The notes: generated from the sequence alone by a model not told the origin. A stretch of DNA of 64,000 bases from Sulfurimonas sp. (GCF_029027405.1 NZ_CP093396.1:310001-374000); one strand, 5' to 3'; shown: positions 8,439-17,059, counted from the first letter of the stretch. Translations and numbers: made by a program.

Positions 8439-9143
8439 TTGAAATTTTCAAGAGGGCTTGCGGCCCTCACTTTTTTTGTAGTTTTTCAAACATCATTAGC
8501 AGCACAATATTTATATAAAGATACAGTAATTTTTAACCCAGCATTTAAAGCAGAGGTTGAAAAATTAGGTTCAGAACTGTATGAAAAAACAGGAATATCT
8601 TTAATGCTAGTTATGCTTAAAGAAATACCAAATGAAAAGGGTATAGTCGAGTATGAAAGAGAGTTATTAAAAACATTTTCTTCTCCAACTATCTTGCTTA
8701 CATTTGCAGAGATGAACTCTAAGGTAGATATCTTAGCAAATGACAGCTCTTTATATAAGTATTTTGATAAAAAACAGGTATTAAGTCCTGTGGCTTCTCC
8801 TGTTCAGGCTTTTGTGATGGCATTATTTTATAGTGATAGTTTTGCAAGGTTTAAAGAGGTAGCATCTAGTCATAGTGGCACAATAATTCCATTACTAGCT
8901 GGAAAAGCGAAAAAAGGTGAAGTATTAGGTAAGTATAGTGCATCTATGTTTAATGGATATGCAGATATTGCAGAACAAATTGCTGACTCTAAAGGAATTG
9001 TTTTAGAAAATGCTGTAGGAAATGCAAATCAAAATAGTATATTTTTTGTGAAGGTATTATTTTACGGTTTTTTAGTTTATGGTATATTTCTTTATATCAA
9101 AAGAAAATTATATATAAGAAGGCAAAAAATTGAGCAAAAGTAA
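8439..9143 (+). CDS. Exported TPM-like protein of the cbb3 operon
   Basis: I place the start at the TTG at 8439, nine bases after an AGGAAGA site, giving MKFSRGLAALTFFVVFQTSLAA, a good signal peptide; a TTG at 8421 would put a basic stub before it. The body (KTGISLMLVMLKEIP ... PTILLTFAEMNSKVDI) has the alternating pattern of the TPM domain, and the C-terminus has one transmembrane helix (VLFYGFLVYGIFLYI) and a basic tail. Similar periplasmic genes follow ccoP in campylobacters. Probably an oxidase assembly factor; unproven. Confidence 0.6.
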   Translation: MKFSRGLAALTFFVVFQTSLAAQYLYKDTVIFNPAFKAEVEKLGSELYEKTGISLMLVMLKEIPNEKGIVEYERELLKTFSSPTILLTFAEMNSKVDILANDSSLYKYFDKKQVLSPVASPVQAFVMALFYSDSFARFKEVASSHSGTIIPLLAGKAKKGEVLGKYSASMFNGYADIAEQIADSKGIVLENAVGNANQNSIFFVKVLFYGFLVYGIFLYIKRKLYIRRQKIEQK

Positions 9144-9636
9144 GGGAATGATTTGGCCTTATGCCATTGGAATATCGATAGCACTAGTTTTTGGAGCTTG
9201 TATAGCGACAGTCATAATAGCCAATCAACTTCCAGTTGAAAAGAGTGATACTTATATGATGGGTTATCATGAAGCAGATGCCAAAGCGAATGAACTACTT
9301 CAAGCTAGAATAGACTTTGATAAAGAGTATAAAGTTGAGTATGTGACAGATGGTTTAAGTTTGAAAAATACAGTTATAAAATATAAAATCACTACTATAA
9401 ATTTAGAAGAAGTTAAAAATGCAAAGATTGAAGTGGTTGTTACTAGACCAAACAATCATAAGCATGATCAAACTTTAAAATCTTCAACTATTGTAGATGG
9501 CGTATATACATTTTCTTCAATAGAATTACCTGTTGAAGGTAGATGGGATATTATGGCAAAGATTAGTGTTGGAGATAAAAAAAGATATTTTAATGTTAAG
9601 GCTGATACAAGAGAGAAAGAGGTGTTTGAATATTAA
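9130..9636 (+). CDS. FixH-family cbb3 oxidase assembly protein
   Basis: A 168-residue protein with an N-terminal membrane helix (YAIGISIALVFGACIATVII) and a periplasmic immunoglobulin-like beta domain. The features SDTYMMGYHEADAKAN, VVVTRPNNHKHDQTL and a GRWDIMAKISVGDKKRYF ending fit FixH/CcoH, which helps assemble cbb3 oxidase (copper/haem maturation). It starts at TTG and overlaps the previous gene by 14 bases. This closes the operon; no ccoG, ccoI or ccoS is present here. Confidence 0.78.
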   Translation: MSKSKGMIWPYAIGISIALVFGACIATVIIANQLPVEKSDTYMMGYHEADAKANELLQARIDFDKEYKVEYVTDGLSLKNTVIKYKITTINLEEVKNAKIEVVVTRPNNHKHDQTLKSSTIVDGVYTFSSIELPVEGRWDIMAKISVGDKKRYFNVKADTREKEVFEY

Positions 9637-9669
9637 GCTGAAGCTTATAACTTAAGATATAATACTAAT

Positions 9670-12015
9670 ATGAATAACACTACAATAGTTCTACCAACTG
9701 CTCGTGCAATTAGGCATGAGCAACTTCTTCATAGTGAACAAACACTTTTTCTTCCAAATCATATAACTATGCATGAATTTATATCTAAGTTATGTATAGT
9801 GAAAAATTTTAAACTTATAGATGATGATAGTAGAGTTTTACTTCTTCTTGAAGCATCTGACTTTAACTCCTTTTCTAACTTAAAAATAGAGAGAAACTTT
9901 TTTACATTTACAAAAAACTCTTCATATATATTTAAATTTTTTCAAGAGTTAGCGCACGAACTTTATGATATAAAAACGCTTGATACTTCAGATATATATG
10001 CTGAGTATGAAGAGCATATTGCTATACTTCAGGAGTTACATAAAAGATATGAGCATCTATGCATAAAGAAAAAGATATTAGATAAAATTTTTTTACCAAA
10101 ATTTTATGAGTTTAATAAAAGTTATGCTTTATCACATAAAAATATTGAACTTCATGTAGATGGGCATCTAACTAACTTTGAGTTAGAATTACTTGAAAAA
10201 TGTTGTGAGTTTTGTAGTGTTGAAATAATTTTTAAAACTTCAAATTTCAATACTAAAATGCAGACTAAGTTTTTAGAACTAGATATTGAGCTAGATGCTG
10301 ATTATGTATATAAAATATCATTAAATTCTAAAGAGATAATAAAAAAAGAAAAAATACAGAAGAACCAAAACATAAGTTGTGAGTCTTTTAGTGAATCGAT
10401 ACTTCAAGTAGCATATATAAAAAAGAGAGTTTACGAGTATATAAAAAAGGGTTATGAGCCTCAAAAAATTGCTGTAATATTACCAGATGAAAATTTTGCT
10501 TCTAAACTTCTAAGCTTTGATGAAAAATCTAACTTTAACTTCGCCATGGGTAAATCTTTCTCAAAAACTAGCATCTATGAAAAGATAGATGCAACTTGTA
10601 CGTTAATAGAGCAAATATCACAAGAAAACAGTGCGAGAATTCAAAGAGTTGGTGACGAGATTTATAAGATGTTATCTCCCATTTATTATAAAAAGGTGCA
10701 TGAAGTAGATGCTCTTACTTTACTTCAAAGTTTTTTAGAATTTTGTGAGACTACAAATGTAGAAGATAAAGTCTATAAAGAAGAAGTTTATACTCTTAAA
10801 AATATACTCATAAGTATGAGAGATATGAGTCTGAAATCTTTACTTTCACTTTTTTTACAGCGATTAGCATCTAGGAGTTTAGATGATGTTCGCGGTGGAA
10901 AAATTACAGTTATGGGAGTTTTGGAAACTCGTTCAATAGAGTTTGACGCTGTAATCATAGTAGACTTTTCAGATGCCAATGTTCCAAAAAGAAGTGATAA
11001 AGATATGTTTTTAAACACTCAAATAAGAGAGATGGCAAATCTTCCAACAATGAGTGACAGAGAGAACCTTCAAAAACATTACTATGAGATGCTAATAAAC
11101 TCATCAAAAGAAGTTTGTATCTCTTTTGTGGAGTCTGAACAAAGTAGTGGCTCTAGGTTTTTAAAGCATCTAGATATAAAAGCAAAGAGTAGTTTCGAGA
11201 ATGAATATGCAAAGATACTCTTTGAAAAAAGAGAAGATAAAAATCAAGAAGAATTAGAAATCGTAAAAGAGTATAGTTTTAAAGATATAAAGCTATCAGC
11301 AACTAAATTAAAAACCTTTTTAACTTGTAAAAGAAAATATTTTTATGCTTATGTACAAAGTATTAAAGGTCATCAAATACCAAAAGATATGCCAGAAGAA
11401 TGGGAGATAGGAACAGCTGTTCATGATGCTCTAAATATACTTTATTCTAAAAAACCATTTTATACAGATGCTGATGAATTAAAAAAGGACTTAGATAAAG
11501 AGCTAGATGCTGTATGTGGAAAAAGTGAGTTAGATAAATACCTCATAGAGATGCAAAAAAGAAAAATGATAGAGTTTGCTCACAATGAAATAAAAAGATT
11601 TCGTGATGGCTTTAGAGTTAAGTATTGTGAAAAAAATCTAACTTGTAATTTTGCTAATATGACTCTTAGCGGTTTTGTAGATAGGATAGATGCCAAAGGT
11701 GATGCGTTGTTTGTTCTTGATTATAAAACAGGAAACTACCCAATATACAACGCTAAAAATTTCTCCCAAGCAACAGACTTTCAGTTGGAATTTTACTACC
11801 TTTTAGCATCTACACTAGGAAAAGTTTCATTTTGTGGATACTACGACTTAAAAGACAGCAAAATAGTTCAAGAAGCCTTTTTAGAAGAAAAACTAGAAAT
11901 TTTAAAATCAATTATAAATGATTTGTTAGAGATAGAAGAAGTAAATTTTGAAAAATGTGAAGAGACTAATAGTTGTAAGTTTTGTGAATATAAGATTATG
12001 TGTGGGAGAGAGTAA
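9670..12015 (+). CDS. addB: AddB-like exonuclease/inactivated helicase subunit
   Basis: A 781-residue protein whose C-terminal part is a RecB-type PD-(D/E)XK nuclease: CKRKYFYAYVQSIKG, then ALFVLDYKTGNYP with the Asp and Lys of the active site, and QLEFYYLLAS. A cysteine before the nuclease plus three near the end (CKFCEYKIMC) form the Fe-S staple known from AddB. The N-terminal half is a degenerate superfamily I helicase without an intact Walker A. With AddA it processes double-strand breaks for RecA and degrades foreign linear DNA. In campylobacters addB and addA are adjacent; here 1.7 kb separates them. Confidence 0.85.
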   Translation: MNNTTIVLPTARAIRHEQLLHSEQTLFLPNHITMHEFISKLCIVKNFKLIDDDSRVLLLLEASDFNSFSNLKIERNFFTFTKNSSYIFKFFQELAHELYDIKTLDTSDIYAEYEEHIAILQELHKRYEHLCIKKKILDKIFLPKFYEFNKSYALSHKNIELHVDGHLTNFELELLEKCCEFCSVEIIFKTSNFNTKMQTKFLELDIELDADYVYKISLNSKEIIKKEKIQKNQNISCESFSESILQVAYIKKRVYEYIKKGYEPQKIAVILPDENFASKLLSFDEKSNFNFAMGKSFSKTSIYEKIDATCTLIEQISQENSARIQRVGDEIYKMLSPIYYKKVHEVDALTLLQSFLEFCETTNVEDKVYKEEVYTLKNILISMRDMSLKSLLSLFLQRLASRSLDDVRGGKITVMGVLETRSIEFDAVIIVDFSDANVPKRSDKDMFLNTQIREMANLPTMSDRENLQKHYYEMLINSSKEVCISFVESEQSSGSRFLKHLDIKAKSSFENEYAKILFEKREDKNQEELEIVKEYSFKDIKLSATKLKTFLTCKRKYFYAYVQSIKGHQIPKDMPEEWEIGTAVHDALNILYSKKPFYTDADELKKDLDKELDAVCGKSELDKYLIEMQKRKMIEFAHNEIKRFRDGFRVKYCEKNLTCNFANMTLSGFVDRIDAKGDALFVLDYKTGNYPIYNAKNFSQATDFQLEFYYLLASTLGKVSFCGYYDLKDSKIVQEAFLEEKLEILKSIINDLLEIEEVNFEKCEETNSCKFCEYKIMCGRE

Positions 12016-12025
12016 TGCAACCTTA

Positions 12026-12049
12026 CGGAAGTGAGGCTTCAGCCTCGCC
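12026..12049 (+). repeat. REP-like hairpin R1
   Basis: Head GGAAGTG followed by a GAGGCT-TC-AGCCTC hairpin, 11 bases after the addB stop. It is one of a set of near-identical units confined to the addB-addA gap (R1 to R6). Head plus short GC-rich hairpin is the layout of REP elements mobilised by RAYT proteins. Confidence 0.7.
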
Positions 12050-12065
12050 TTGTTTTTCAATATAT

Positions 12066-12080
12066 GAGGCAAAAAGCCTC
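12066..12080. repeat. Short inverted repeat GAGGC/GCCTC
   Basis: GAGGC, five A bases, GCCTC. It shares the stem of the neighbouring REP units but lacks the GGAAGTG head, so it may be a decayed or half unit. Confidence 0.45.
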
Positions 12081-12103
12081 CAAAAGATTTAAAATAAACA
12101 AAT

Positions 12104-12125
12104 GGAAGTGGGACTTTAGTCCCGC
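12104..12125 (+). repeat. REP-like hairpin R2
   Basis: GGAAGTG head followed by GGGACTTTAGTCCC. The stem has compensating changes relative to R1 and R4 (GGGAC/GTCCC instead of GAGGC/GCCTC) while the head and TTTA loop are kept, which indicates that hairpin structure is under selection. Confidence 0.7.
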
Positions 12126-12142
12126 ATAAAGTTTTTGTTTCT

Positions 12143-12198
12143 GCGAGGCTAATAGGAATGCTAACCAATTGCATTCTCCACTCCGAGCCTCACTTCCG
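12143..12198 (-). repeat. Long inverse REP-like unit R3
   Basis: GCGAGGCT at 12143-12150 and AGCCTCACTTCCG at 12186-12198 form the two ends of an inverse-orientation unit whose usual TAAA loop is replaced by about 35 bases. That insert itself contains GAATGC/GCATTC arms. It ends 21 bases before the next gene. Confidence 0.6.
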
Positions 12199-12219
12199 AA
12201 TATTATTTAAGGAGTTAAC

Positions 12220-12435
12220 ATGAGCAACTGTCCTATATGTAACGGCAAGATTGAATACAAATCAGAACAGATTATTTATACATATAAAAAGCACTCCATA
12301 GAGATAGAACAGTCTGGTGAGTATTGTATGGAATGTGAAGAGGCTTTTTTATCTCCAAAAGATTTAGAATCTACGAAAATGAAAATTGTTAATTTTAAGA
12401 AAAATATTGCAAAATGGCATGTTTTAAATAAATAA
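12220..12435 (+). CDS. MqsA/YgiT-type zinc-finger protein, antitoxin-like, no HTH
   Basis: A 71-residue protein with two CXXC pairs (CPIC near the start and CMEC in GEYCMECEEAFLSPKDLES), the zinc-binding half of MqsA antitoxins. Full MqsA proteins continue for another 60 residues with a DNA-binding HTH domain; here the gene stops just where that linker would begin, and no HTH remnant is seen downstream. No MqsR-like toxin lies upstream, where there are only REP units. It is an orphan or truncated antitoxin, or one of the naturally short YgiT-type zinc-finger proteins. GGAG site precedes the ATG. Confidence 0.7.
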   Translation: MSNCPICNGKIEYKSEQIIYTYKKHSIEIEQSGEYCMECEEAFLSPKDLESTKMKIVNFKKNIAKWHVLNK

Positions 12436-12483
12436 TAATTAATTTTGGTAAAATTAATCTAAATATATCAAAAGGATTTAAAA

Positions 12484-12996
12484 TTGAAATTAGAAGAAAT
12501 CTATAATGTGCTAAAAGAGTCTTGTTTAAAAGATTTTCATATACCAAAAGATATAGGTGAAATAGTATTCATCTATAAGGAAAATATTGGATTATCAATA
12601 TCAAAAGTAGAAGAAGATGAGAAAGTTTTTAGTTATGATTATTTTTTTAATAGTGATAAAAGTGAGAAAAAAGATTTAATTGAAGATGATAATCTTATAC
12701 GAGATTTATGTAAATTAAAAAACTTTCCAAGAACATATAATAATATAAACACAGAGAAATGGGGAGTTAAATATAATGGACAAATTATATATACTTTATC
12801 ATGTTTTCGAATATCCGATCCAAGTTCATTAGATGTAACACTTCCTATTTCTTTAAGTGCTTATGATTTTGAATTGAATTTTTTTGAAATGTGTAATGAA
12901 TATCATGGTGCTATTACAATTTATCAGGCAAAAGATATAATAAAATCAAAGGTAAATGAGAAGCAATCAACTTATCAAGATTTTCTAGATAATTAA
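12484..12996 (+). CDS. Hypothetical protein
   Basis: A 170-residue soluble acidic protein that I do not recognise. It starts at TTG after an AAAGGA site. It has no signal peptide, membrane segment or obvious catalytic motif; the middle holds a beta-rich stretch (GVKYNGQIIYTLSCFRISD). It lies between the orphan MqsA-type gene and the REP/RAYT unit, so it is probably part of the acquired island that splits addB from addA. The codon use is very AT-rich compared with addB. Confidence 0.55.
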   Translation: MKLEEIYNVLKESCLKDFHIPKDIGEIVFIYKENIGLSISKVEEDEKVFSYDYFFNSDKSEKKDLIEDDNLIRDLCKLKNFPRTYNNINTEKWGVKYNGQIIYTLSCFRISDPSSLDVTLPISLSAYDFELNFFEMCNEYHGAITIYQAKDIIKSKVNEKQSTYQDFLDN

Positions 12997-13012
12997 TAAA
13001 ATATTTATCTAT

Positions 13013-13034
13013 GGAAGTGAGGCTTTAGCCTCGC
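13013..13034 (+). repeat. REP-like hairpin R4
   Basis: GGAAGTGAGGCTTTAGCCTC followed by GC: head GGAAGTG, stem GAGGC/GCCTC, loop TTTA. Forward orientation, 55 bases ahead of the transposase gene. Forms an inverted pair with R5. Confidence 0.75.
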
Positions 13035-13049
13035 AAATAGAAAAATAAG

Positions 13050-13071
13050 GCGAGACTAAAGTCTCACTTCC
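13050..13071 (-). repeat. REP-like hairpin R5 (inverse)
   Basis: GCGAGACTAAAGTCTCACTT followed by CC, the reverse-oriented form with a GAGAC/GTCTC stem. The pair R4-R5 is the head-to-head/tail arrangement of a BIME and sits just ahead of the RAYT ribosome-binding site. Confidence 0.75.
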
Positions 13072-13088
13072 AAAAGGAAAAATAATAG

Positions 13089-13607
13089 ATGCAGTATAAA
13101 CATCTTCCTCATGTAGATATTATTGGATATTATCAATTTATAACTTTTAGAACATTTGATAGTACTGATGACTTTTTAAAAAGACTATTGTTAGTCGATA
13201 AACCAAATAATAAGAAACAACTAGAACTTGATAATTATTTAGATTTCTCACAAAAAGGTGCTTATTTAAATGATGATATTTTAATAGCAATGAATGAGTT
13301 TTTAAAAAACAAAAATAATGATTTATATGAACTAACAGCATTTGCAATTATGCCAAATCATATTCATATACTTATCAAACCACTTGATAAATTGTCATTG
13401 GTTATTCAAAGTATAAAAGGTTCAAGTGCAAAGATGATAAATGATATTCTAAAAAAAAGAGGAAAGTTTTGGGTAAATGATTACTATGATAAAAGTATAA
13501 GAGATGAAAATCATTTCAATACAGTGTATAATTACATAAAAAATAATCCTTTGAAGTTGGGCGAGGCTAAAGCCTCACTTCCGAGATTTTATGGAATATA
13601 TGAATGA
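13089..13607 (+). CDS. REP-associated tyrosine transposase (RAYT, Y1/HUH family)
   Basis: A 172-residue Y1 transposase-like protein. The HUH metal-binding motif is clear in FAIMPNHIHILIKP, and the catalytic tyrosine is probably in FWVNDYYDKSIRDENHF, followed by the family-typical YNYIKNNPLKLG. RAYTs are single-domain relatives of IS200/IS605 TnpA that recognise and cut REP hairpins. REP units stand directly upstream (R4, R5) and one (R6) is inside its own 3' coding end, where it encodes GEAKASLPR. An AAAGGA site precedes the ATG. Looks intact. Confidence 0.85.
   Translation: MQYKHLPHVDIIGYYQFITFRTFDSTDDFLKRLLLVDKPNNKKQLELDNYLDFSQKGAYLNDDILIAMNEFLKNKNNDLYELTAFAIMPNHIHILIKPLDKLSLVIQSIKGSSAKMINDILKKRGKFWVNDYYDKSIRDENHFNTVYNYIKNNPLKLGEAKASLPRFYGIYE
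13561..13583 (-). repeat. REP-like hairpin R6 inside the RAYT gene
   Basis: GCGAGGCTAAAGCCTCACTT followed by CCG, inverse orientation. It lies in the last 47 bases of the RAYT coding region and is translated in frame. With R4/R5 it brackets the gene. Confidence 0.75.
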
Positions 13608-13624
13608 AAAAACAATACAATTTA

Positions 13625-13636
13625 AAGTGGGACTTT
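13625..13636 (+). repeat. Degenerate REP remnant R7
   Basis: AAGTGGGACTTT matches the head and left arm of R2, but the right arm is replaced by GAGAGG, so no hairpin forms. It marks the right edge of the island, 56 bases before addA. Confidence 0.35.
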
Positions 13637-13691
13637 GAGAGGAAAATGCCGTTGGTTACTACTCCTTTTAGTTTCGTAAAAAGTACTAACA

Positions 13692-16415
13692 ATGTTTAAA
13701 AACAATCTAGCCTACGAAGCGAGTGCGGGGAGTGGTAAGACTTTTATGCTTGTTGTTCGGTATCTTAGTTTACTTTTTAAAGGTGCATCTGCATCTAAGA
13801 TATTGGCTCTTACTTTTACAAACAAAGCGGCTTTTGAGATGAGTGAGAGAATCGTTTTGACTTTAGAAGAGTTAGAGAGTCGTGGTGAGTTGGATGTTAT
13901 TTCGCAGGTGACAGAACTTTCTAAAGAGCATCTATTGAGTCAGCGTCAAACTATTTTAAATGAGTTTTTAAACGCAAACACTAAAATCATGACCATAGAT
14001 AAGTTCTTCTCTCAAATACTTAGAAAATTTTCCCTTTATGCTTCTTTGATGCCAGACTTCTCAACTATGAACTCACAACATGAACTAAAACTACTTTCTC
14101 GATTTTTAAGTGAAGTCTCAGATGCTAAGAAAAAAGAGACACTTATCACACTTTCACTACAGTCTAAAAAAAGACTTGGAGATATATTTACTCTTTTAGA
14201 TGAGTTTTATATAAAACAAGAAGAGTTGTCACACTTAAAATTTAAAAAAGAAGAGTATTTGCACTATGAAGCGATAGCTTTAGATGCACTAGAGGGTTTA
14301 CAAAATATTGTAGATAATTGTAGTGGGGCATCTGCTAGTTTAAAAAAAGTAGTTTTGACGGATAGTTTTGATGAGTTGAAAGAGAAAACTTGGGTAGCGA
14401 AACCTAGTTTAGAGTATTGGGTTTTTAAAAAGTGTTATTGCCCAGAGATGGACATATATTTAAAAACTATTCAAGAAGCTGTGAAAAGTCATACACAAGC
14501 AAAAGAGCAAAACTTTTTTTATGCTTTGAGTGAGTTGGTTGGCATCTATCAAAAAGCAAAAAAAGCACTTTACTCAGAAGATAGTGAACTTAGTTTTAAT
14601 GATGTAACTATTTTAGTGCATAATATTTTAAATAAGAGTATTGATAGTGAGTTTTTGTATTTTAGACTTGATTCAAAAATAGAGCATATCCTTTTAGATG
14701 AGTTTCAAGATACAAGTATTTTGCAGTATGAAATCTTAAAACCTTTAATAAGCGAGATAGTATCTGGAAGTGGCGTGAGCGAAGATGGAAGCTTCTTTTT
14801 TGTTGGAGATGTTAAGCAGTCTATTTATCGCTTTAGAGGTGGAGTGAGTTCTCTTTTTGGCGCTGTAGTAGATGAGTGTCGTACGGAAGTTGAATCACTG
14901 CTTATAAATTATCGTTCTCAAAAAGAAGTCATAAATTTTGTAAATGAAACATTTAAAGAAAAAATCAAAAACTATGCACCCCAAAGTGTACAAGCAGATG
15001 CAGATGCTGGTTATGTGGAAGTGCTTTGTAGTGAAGAGATTTTAGAAGAGAGTTTAACTAAGGTTAAGGATTTAATCTCTCTTGGTGCGGACATAAATCA
15101 AATCGCTATTCTTTGTGCTACAAATGGAGATGGTGAGAGTATTAAACAACTTTTACAAGATGAAAAGATTGAAGTTGTAACTGAAACAACAACAAAACTC
15201 ATAAATCAAAAAAGTGTAAAAGCTGTGCTTGAATACTTAAAATATCAATACTTCGAGCAAGATATATATAGACATAACTTTTTTGCTATTATTGATGAAG
15301 AACTAAAAGAGATAAAAAAAGTTCATTTTTTAAAAGGTAAACTTTTAGATATTACAAAAAAAATCATACAAGAGTATAAACTTTTTAGTGATGACTTTCA
15401 TCTTATTCGTTTTTTAGATGTTCTTGGTAAATATGAAGATATTGAAGCACTACTTTTTGAATATGAAAGACTAGATGCTAGTGGCGCTGCATCTGATTTG
15501 AATGGTGTAAAAGTTTTAACTATTCATAAGTCAAAAGGTTTAGAGTATGAGCATGTTATAGTAATGGACAGACTCAAAAAAGTACCACCTGCAAGAAATA
15601 GTATCATATATGAATACGATGGCATACAACTGCAAAACATATATCTTCGCTCAAAGGGGAGAGAGTTTATAGATGCCTCTTATGCACTTGCTCTTGAAAA
15701 AGAAAAAGCTTTAGTAAAAGAGGACTCTTTAAATGCTCTTTATGTTGCTTTTACTAGAGCAAAAAGAAATCTTTTTCTTATTTCTAAAATGAAAAATTCT
15801 ATTTTTGAAATTTTAGAGCTTGTGGATGGCAGTAGTGGAGAGGTATCCTTATCAAGCGATGATTTGAATATAGATAGCAAAGCAGAAGAGCCAAGTGCAT
15901 CTATAGAGTACAAAGAGTTATATTATGGAACTCAAAGTGATATCTTAAAACTCCAAGAGAACAATGAAGAAGATTTAAAGGCTATAAACTTTGGTCTGGC
16001 ACTTCACTATATGCTTGAGATGCTAGGAAGTTTTACTATTGAGGCAGTTGTTAATGCTAAAGATATGATGATAAATAAATATGGTTATTCTTTAGATGTA
16101 AAAGAAATAGATGATATAGAAAACAGAGTGTCAAATTTATTGGCATCTAAAGAGTTTATCTCTTTAGCATCTGGAGAGTGTTATAAAGAAAAAGCCATCA
16201 GATATAAAAATAATCTTCGCTATATTGACCTCTTAGTTAAGAGTGAATATGGAAGATGGAATATAGTTGATTATAAAAGTTCTATGAATTATAAACAACA
16301 TCATTTAAAACAAGTTAGGTACTACCAAAAGGCAGTTGAAGAGATAACAGAGGATGAAGTAAGAGGCTATATTTGTTATATACTTGAAAATGAAATAAAA
16401 ATTATTAAGGTTTAA
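13692..16415 (+). CDS. addA: AddA-like helicase-nuclease
   Basis: A 907-residue superfamily I UvrD/Rep-type helicase with C-terminal RecB nuclease. Walker A is ASAGSGKT at about residues 9-16, followed by ILALTFTNKAA; Walker B is HILLDEFQDTS; SIYRFRGG (motif III/IV region) and LTIHKSKGLEYEHVIV (motif V) and ALYVAFTRAK (motif VI) are in order. The nuclease motif is WNIVDYKSS near the end, followed by QVRYYQKAV. It works with AddB in recombination and in destroying linear foreign DNA. No strong ribosome-binding site is seen before the ATG, which fits disruption of an original addBA junction. Confidence 0.88.
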   Translation: MFKNNLAYEASAGSGKTFMLVVRYLSLLFKGASASKILALTFTNKAAFEMSERIVLTLEELESRGELDVISQVTELSKEHLLSQRQTILNEFLNANTKIMTIDKFFSQILRKFSLYASLMPDFSTMNSQHELKLLSRFLSEVSDAKKKETLITLSLQSKKRLGDIFTLLDEFYIKQEELSHLKFKKEEYLHYEAIALDALEGLQNIVDNCSGASASLKKVVLTDSFDELKEKTWVAKPSLEYWVFKKCYCPEMDIYLKTIQEAVKSHTQAKEQNFFYALSELVGIYQKAKKALYSEDSELSFNDVTILVHNILNKSIDSEFLYFRLDSKIEHILLDEFQDTSILQYEILKPLISEIVSGSGVSEDGSFFFVGDVKQSIYRFRGGVSSLFGAVVDECRTEVESLLINYRSQKEVINFVNETFKEKIKNYAPQSVQADADAGYVEVLCSEEILEESLTKVKDLISLGADINQIAILCATNGDGESIKQLLQDEKIEVVTETTTKLINQKSVKAVLEYLKYQYFEQDIYRHNFFAIIDEELKEIKKVHFLKGKLLDITKKIIQEYKLFSDDFHLIRFLDVLGKYEDIEALLFEYERLDASGAASDLNGVKVLTIHKSKGLEYEHVIVMDRLKKVPPARNSIIYEYDGIQLQNIYLRSKGREFIDASYALALEKEKALVKEDSLNALYVAFTRAKRNLFLISKMKNSIFEILELVDGSSGEVSLSSDDLNIDSKAEEPSASIEYKELYYGTQSDILKLQENNEEDLKAINFGLALHYMLEMLGSFTIEAVVNAKDMMINKYGYSLDVKEIDDIENRVSNLLASKEFISLASGECYKEKAIRYKNNLRYIDLLVKSEYGRWNIVDYKSSMNYKQHHLKQVRYYQKAVEEITEDEVRGYICYILENEIKIIKV

Positions 16416-16417
16416 CA

Positions 16418-17008
16418 ATGATACTATCTTTCGCAGAGGGATTTTTGTTGGGGCTTGGAGCGGCTGTTCCTCTTGGCCCTATAAATATTCTCATAATGAA
16501 TGAAGCGATAAAAAAATATAAGAATGGTGTAATGATTGGTCTTGGTGCTATGAGTGCTGATATGACTTATCTTTTTTTGATTATTTTTGGTCTTATTACT
16601 TATTTTAATCAACCAGAAATTTTAAAGTATTTGTCTATATTTGGAGGTCTTTTCTTAATATATTTAGCTTTTAACATATACAAAAATAAAGATAACATTG
16701 TTAATAAAACAAGTGAAAAAATAGTAGATAAAAGCAGTATAAAGTTATATCTTAAGGGTTTTGCTTTAACCTTTATAAATCCATATACAATAGGTTTTTG
16801 GTTAAGTGTATCAGGACATGCTGCTAACAAAGAGCTAAGCATTTACGCAACACTTTTTGGAATGATAAGTGCACTTTTACTTTGGATAACAATAATGCCT
16901 TATTTTGTTCATAGGTCTAAACACAAAATTTCTCAAAGAGTTTCGTATTGGATAAGTCTAGTGTCTTCTATAATTTTGTTTGGTTTTGGTCTTTTTATGT
17001 TGTTCTAA
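16418..17008 (+). CDS. LysE/RhtB-family amino-acid exporter
   Basis: A 196-residue integral membrane protein with about six hydrophobic segments. The N-terminus FAEGFLLGLGAAVPLGPINILIMNEAI carries the GPxN signature of LysE exporters, and the second half has INPYTIGFWLSVSG, the family's NP repeat. The substrate (lysine, homoserine or another amino acid) cannot be told. It begins 2 bases after addA, so it is probably co-transcribed. Confidence 0.85.
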   Translation: MILSFAEGFLLGLGAAVPLGPINILIMNEAIKKYKNGVMIGLGAMSADMTYLFLIIFGLITYFNQPEILKYLSIFGGLFLIYLAFNIYKNKDNIVNKTSEKIVDKSSIKLYLKGFALTFINPYTIGFWLSVSGHAANKELSIYATLFGMISALLLWITIMPYFVHRSKHKISQRVSYWISLVSSIILFGFGLFMLF

Positions 17009-17053
17009 ACCTTAAATAAACCAAAAATTAAGCTAGTTCTAAGTTTGTGAGGT

Positions 17054-17059
17054 TATACT
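17054..17059 (+). promoter_or_regulatory. -10 box of the rplM-rpsI operon
   Basis: TATACT 33 bases before the rplM ATG, preceded by an AT-rich stretch without a clear -35, as is usual for housekeeping promoters in Campylobacterota. An AAGAGG site follows. Confidence 0.4.

Noticed and set aside
11926-12174. A minus-strand ORF of about 82 codons across the end of addB and the REP units.
   Set aside because: It runs through translated REP hairpins and addB antisense, lacks a ribosome-binding site and has no recognisable protein pattern.
12220-12435. A complete mqsRA toxin-antitoxin operon.
   Set aside because: There is no MqsR-like frame upstream and the DNA-binding half of MqsA is missing.
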